A stretch of 27,606 nucleotides of DNA from UBA2365 sp964594045 (GTDB taxonomy: Bacteria > Bacteroidota > Bacteroidia > Chitinophagales > Saprospiraceae). Location of the stretch: NCBI GenBank assembly GCA_964594045.1, contig CAZQKR010000050.1, positions 1 to 27,606 on the forward strand, given 5' to 3'. The stretch's first letter is position 1, and the number at the start of each line of letters is the position of its first letter. Below are positions 24,473 through 27,606 of the stretch, piece by piece. The translations under genes were made by a program, and so were the position numbers. A model generated the notes under the pieces. The model did no database searches and was not told the DNA's origin. It saw only the letters and a program-made list of their open reading frames with translations.

Positions 24473-26806
24473 ATGATCAGATTTAAATACATTTACTTAC
24501 TTATTATATTGATATTTTGTTTTAAAATCCGTTCAGAAGCACAGGACTCGCTGGCTTTAGGGCATTGGGAAACACATCTGCCCTATACTACCGGAACCTG
24601 GGTGACGCAAAGCGAACAAAAGATCATTTATTCAACTGGTTGGTCAATTCTGACGATTGACAAAACGGATTTCAGCATTGAAAAAATAGATAAGGTAAAC
24701 GGACTCAGTTCAACCAATATTACCAGGCAAATTTTCGATCAGAAAAGAAAACAACTGATCGTCCTCTATGAAGATTCCGGAATAGATTTTCTGCAGGATC
24801 AAAAAACCATTTACGTTCCGGACATCAAAAACAACAGGAGTTTATCAGGTGATAAACAGATCTATAATATATTCATCGGCGATGACGATATTGCCTATCT
24901 GAGTTGCGGTTTTGGTTTGACCACCTACGATCTGACCGACAACAAATTCAACTTCACCTGTTTTACCGGCATGGCTGTAAGCCAAACCTTTGCAAATGAA
25001 CTCTATTACCTTATTGCGACAGAGGATGGTCTGTATGCGTTTGACAGAAAAAGCACGAAAAACCCGGCTGACTTTTCACAATGGATTCACCTGGACCAGT
25101 CCAATAATTTACCATCTATTTACACCGCTCTGGACGTGGCAGGAGCAAATCAAAGTATTTATCTGGCAACGGAAAGGGGCTTATGGAAGGCGGATCAGTC
25201 CCTGGATTTCACCAAAATATTTACGACCGGAGATGATGGCACCAATCAATTCCTGAGCCCTTCACCCAAAGGCCTGATGTTGGGCATTCGCTATGGATGG
25301 GGTAACAGCCGTATTTTCTTTTTTGATGCCAACGATCAGCACACTGTTTCCAATTACCTGTGCAGCAACAGGATCACCCACGCAGTGGTGGATCAGCATG
25401 GCGTGCTCTGGTATGCAGACAAAACCGGAGACATACGTTACTCAGAAACACCAGAGGGTGCTTGCGAAGTAGTACAGGTCAATTCACCCTGGTCTGCCAG
25501 CGTAAGTGACTTGGCAGCTTTGGAAGGTAAATTATTCATTGCAGCAGGAGGCGTCGACGGATCATATGTTCCTCTCTATAAAAAAGACGGATTTTTCATC
25601 TGGGATGGAGATAAGTGGAACAATTACAACAGGTTTTTGGTGTCCGAATTTGAAAGCAGGAATATTCAGGACATTTTCAGGATACTGCCTCATCCTGACG
25701 GCGAAAAAGTCTACATTGGCAGCTATATCAATGGCCTCATTGTGCTCAATACGGCCGGTGGCCAAATGGAATATTACAATAAAAACAATTCAACCCTTGC
25801 CGGGAAACCCGGCGATGATGCAAATGACCGGATAGCCGGCCTGGCACTGGATGATCAGGAAAATCTCTGGATCAGCAATTTCGGTGCCCCAAAACCAATT
25901 TCTGTCTTTACAAAAGAAGGAAATTGGAAAGCCTTTAACGTGATATCAAGTCAGGATCTGAGGGATGTCATCATCGACCAAAACGGAGTGAAGTGGTTCA
26001 TCATCGACAGGGACGGTGACGGACTTTTATTGTATGATGATAACAATACTCCAATGGATGAATCCGACGACAGACAACGCATCATTTCCAAAAACAATTC
26101 CAATTTACAGAGCAATAAAGTCAACGCTGTCAAAATGGACCTTGATGGTAATGTATGGGTAGGTTCAGAAGACGGACCAGTGGTTTTTGAATGCGGGTCA
26201 GATGTCTTCAGGGACGAATGCAGGGGCAGCAGACGCAAAACAGTTCTCGAAGGCATTCCTGCTTATGTGCTGGATGATGTTTCCATTACGGCGATCGAAG
26301 TGGACGGAGCCAACAGAAAATGGTTTGGCTGTTTTAATGGTGTGTTTGTACAGTCACCAACAGGAGAAGAACAGTTGTATCATTTTACTTCAGAAAACAG
26401 TCCTTTACCTGACAACCACATCATCGACCTGGCCTACGACGGAACTAACGGTCGTATGTATATAGCAACCGCCAAAGGCGTGGTTTCCATCAGGACAATG
26501 ACCTCAACCGGCAGAAAAAATCACAGTGGGGACATTTACGCATTTCCCAACCCGGTCAGACCGGAGTATGACGGACCCATAGCCATCAAAGGCCTCGCAA
26601 GGGATTCCAATGTCAAGATAACAGACATTAATGGACGCCTGATCTATGAAACACGGGCTCTGGGCGGACAGGCAATTTGGGACGGAAAAGATTACAACGG
26701 CAGAAAAGCAGCATCCGGCGTTTACCTGGTGTGGGCCAGCGGAACAGAAACCCTTGAAAAACCAGACGCCATTGTAACCAAAATACTCTTTATTCACGGC
26801 AAGTAA
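24473..26806 (+). CDS. porZ: PorZ-like type IX secretion attachment-complex beta-propeller protein
   Basis: 777 residues. Signal peptide at the N-terminus (MIRFKYIYLLIILIFCFKIRSEAQ). The mature protein opens with GHWETHLPY ... IIYSTGWSILTIDKTDFSIEKIDKVNGLSSTNITR, LIVLYEDSGIDFLQD and NIFIGDDDIAYLSCGFGLTTYDL, the beginning of the PorZ N-terminal propeller domain. Repeating WxxxxxGL/W-x-x-D blades (YLATERGLWKAD, LWISNFGAPKPISVF, VKWFIIDRDGDGL, VWVGSEDGP, KWFGCFNGVFV) continue to about 680. The C-terminal ~90 residues (IYAFPNPVRPEYDGP ... VKITDINGRLIYET ... GVYLVWA) are a type IX sorting-type domain. PorZ acts with PorU, PorV and PorQ to attach exported cargo to the cell surface, in P. gingivalis via A-LPS. 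The window contains no other T9SS core gene, as is usual for porZ. Confidence 0.87.
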   Translation: MIRFKYIYLLIILIFCFKIRSEAQDSLALGHWETHLPYTTGTWVTQSEQKIIYSTGWSILTIDKTDFSIEKIDKVNGLSSTNITRQIFDQKRKQLIVLYEDSGIDFLQDQKTIYVPDIKNNRSLSGDKQIYNIFIGDDDIAYLSCGFGLTTYDLTDNKFNFTCFTGMAVSQTFANELYYLIATEDGLYAFDRKSTKNPADFSQWIHLDQSNNLPSIYTALDVAGANQSIYLATERGLWKADQSLDFTKIFTTGDDGTNQFLSPSPKGLMLGIRYGWGNSRIFFFDANDQHTVSNYLCSNRITHAVVDQHGVLWYADKTGDIRYSETPEGACEVVQVNSPWSASVSDLAALEGKLFIAAGGVDGSYVPLYKKDGFFIWDGDKWNNYNRFLVSEFESRNIQDIFRILPHPDGEKVYIGSYINGLIVLNTAGGQMEYYNKNNSTLAGKPGDDANDRIAGLALDDQENLWISNFGAPKPISVFTKEGNWKAFNVISSQDLRDVIIDQNGVKWFIIDRDGDGLLLYDDNNTPMDESDDRQRIISKNNSNLQSNKVNAVKMDLDGNVWVGSEDGPVVFECGSDVFRDECRGSRRKTVLEGIPAYVLDDVSITAIEVDGANRKWFGCFNGVFVQSPTGEEQLYHFTSENSPLPDNHIIDLAYDGTNGRMYIATAKGVVSIRTMTSTGRKNHSGDIYAFPNPVRPEYDGPIAIKGLARDSNVKITDINGRLIYETRALGGQAIWDGKDYNGRKAASGVYLVWASGTETLEKPDAIVTKILFIHGK

Positions 26807-26816
26807 ATACAAAGAG

Positions 26817-27383
26817 TTGACCGGAATCGTATTGATCGGAGGACAAAGTAATAGAATGGGCCAACCCAAAGCTTTACTTGAATATCATGGAAAAACATTG
26901 ATAGAAAGGAGTGTTGAATTACTAAGTGATTGTTGTTCAAATGTTTATGTTTCCGGTAAAGAAACACAATTGCCTTCTTTAAGTCGTTTTTCCTTTGAAT
27001 TTATTGCAGATAAATACCCTCATATTGGACCGATAGCAGGTATCGTAAGTGTATTTGAAGCGGATCAACTGACAAATCAGCCCCTACTGGTACTTGCGAC
27101 GGATATGCCTCTGGTAAACCAGGAGATATTAACTCGTCTTCTCCTGTATCGCAATCCACAAAAACTTGCAACCATGTACAAACATCCCGGATCAGGCTTC
27201 CTTGAACCATTGTGCGCGATCTATGAACCTTCAGCCTATTTCGAACTGAAAAGGGGGATAACCGAAAAAGAATATTCAATGCAGCGTATTTTAAAACGAG
27301 AACAATTGAACATTTTGGATATAGATTCACCTGATTTATTGAAAAATATCAATACACCGGAAGAGCTCGAACGATTATTATAA
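26817..27383 (+). CDS. mobA: Molybdenum cofactor guanylyltransferase (MobA-like)
   Basis: 188 residues. Nucleotidyltransferase that adds GMP to molybdopterin cofactor. Motifs: GIVLIGGQSNRMGQPKALL (the LxGGxSxRMGxxK loop, K18), GPIAGIVSVFE, LVLATDMPLV (metal Asp), PLCAIYEPSAY and the closing NINTPEEL. The start must be TTG 26817: no ATG precedes the loop in frame, and the loop begins at residue 3. It begins 10 bases after the porZ stop, so probably cotranscribed, though functionally unrelated. Its presence implies molybdoenzymes elsewhere in the genome. Related NTP transferases (MocA, IspD-like) are less likely given the NINTPEEL ending. Confidence 0.85.
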   Translation: MTGIVLIGGQSNRMGQPKALLEYHGKTLIERSVELLSDCCSNVYVSGKETQLPSLSRFSFEFIADKYPHIGPIAGIVSVFEADQLTNQPLLVLATDMPLVNQEILTRLLLYRNPQKLATMYKHPGSGFLEPLCAIYEPSAYFELKRGITEKEYSMQRILKREQLNILDIDSPDLLKNINTPEELERLL

Positions 27384-27481
27384 AAAGAAGTGTAATTATT
27401 TAGCTGACCAGTCTTTAAGCCTTTAAGATTTAAGAGTTTATACTAAAAAAACGACGCTGAAATGGAGGTTTGACACCGGTA

Positions 27482-27583
27482 ATGCATAATCAGCCTATAA
27501 ACTGTAGACTAAAAGCCTATCAACCTGAACAATTCCAGGAAAGTTTAATCACCCGTTTTCGTCGCTGGGACACCCTGAGTTAA
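27482..27583 (+). other. 33-codon open frame at the window end, unknown
   Basis: MHNQPINCRLKAYQPEQFQE, then SLITRFRRWDTLS and a stop. Composition is protein-like, but no family is recognised and there is no visible promoter. Could be a remnant or chance. Confidence 0.15.
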
Positions 27584-27606
27584 AAATCGAATAAATTTGC
27601 CAGATT

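Noticed and set aside
24473..26806. Two-component hybrid sensor with regulator propeller
   Set aside because: Propeller blades are present, but there is no histidine kinase or transmembrane segment after the signal peptide; the N-terminus and sorting-type end fit PorZ.

Overview
The window is chromosomal DNA of a Bacteroidota bacterium, probably a marine or environmental member of the Saprospiria/Chitinophagia type (genus not determinable). Evidence: a PorZ-like type IX secretion component, a FISUMP-domain lipoprotein, a SPASM-domain peptide maturase remnant, TAnnTTTG-type -7 promoter boxes, A/T-rich start regions instead of strong Shine-Dalgarno sites, and the order mutL - rhomboid - rhomboid - endonuclease/exonuclease/phosphatase.

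Layout. (1) 1-2830 is an accessory patch: a 3' remnant of a grasp-with-spasm peptide maturase, a hicBA toxin-antitoxin pair flanked by a repeated intergenic motif, an octamer tandem repeat, and an Rpn-type nuclease gene split by a 159-bp miniature inverted-repeat element. (2) 2888-3991 is a FISUMP lipoprotein, followed by a nested inverted-repeat element (4040-4213). (3) 4519-8547 is metabolism and stress: a cystathionine gamma-synthase-family PLP enzyme, threonine synthase and an Fe/Mn superoxide dismutase, with two intrinsic terminators. (4) 8700-11030 (minus) is a large LTA-synthase/sulfatase-fold membrane enzyme. (5) 11401-13549 is a small membrane protein, an outer-membrane beta-barrel-like protein and a serine beta-lactamase-like lipoprotein. 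(6) 13939-18430 is a tight operon: mutL, two rhomboid proteases and an EEP-family membrane protein. (7) 18431-19366 is a decayed gap with a truncated PAP2-like gene. (8) 19367-22108 holds a ClC channel/transporter with CBS domains and a divergent homoserine-kinase-like GHMP kinase. (9) A perfect 16-bp parS-like palindrome lies between that kinase and the convergent pepD-type dipeptidase (22147-23607). (10) After an 865-bp AT-rich gap come a porZ-like gene and a mobA-like gene.

How the genes relate. The PLP enzyme (methionine branch), threonine synthase and homoserine-kinase-like protein all sit around homoserine metabolism, although the kinase lies about 13 kb from threonine synthase and lacks several family-typical residues. 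The parS-like site suggests an origin-proximal location. The strongest sequence-level observations are the 159-bp insertion, whose exact removal restores the Rpn reading frame, the parS-like palindrome, and the nested inverted-repeat element. I did not find a clear multi-gene system that is new. All family assignments are from recognition of motifs; no database search was run.
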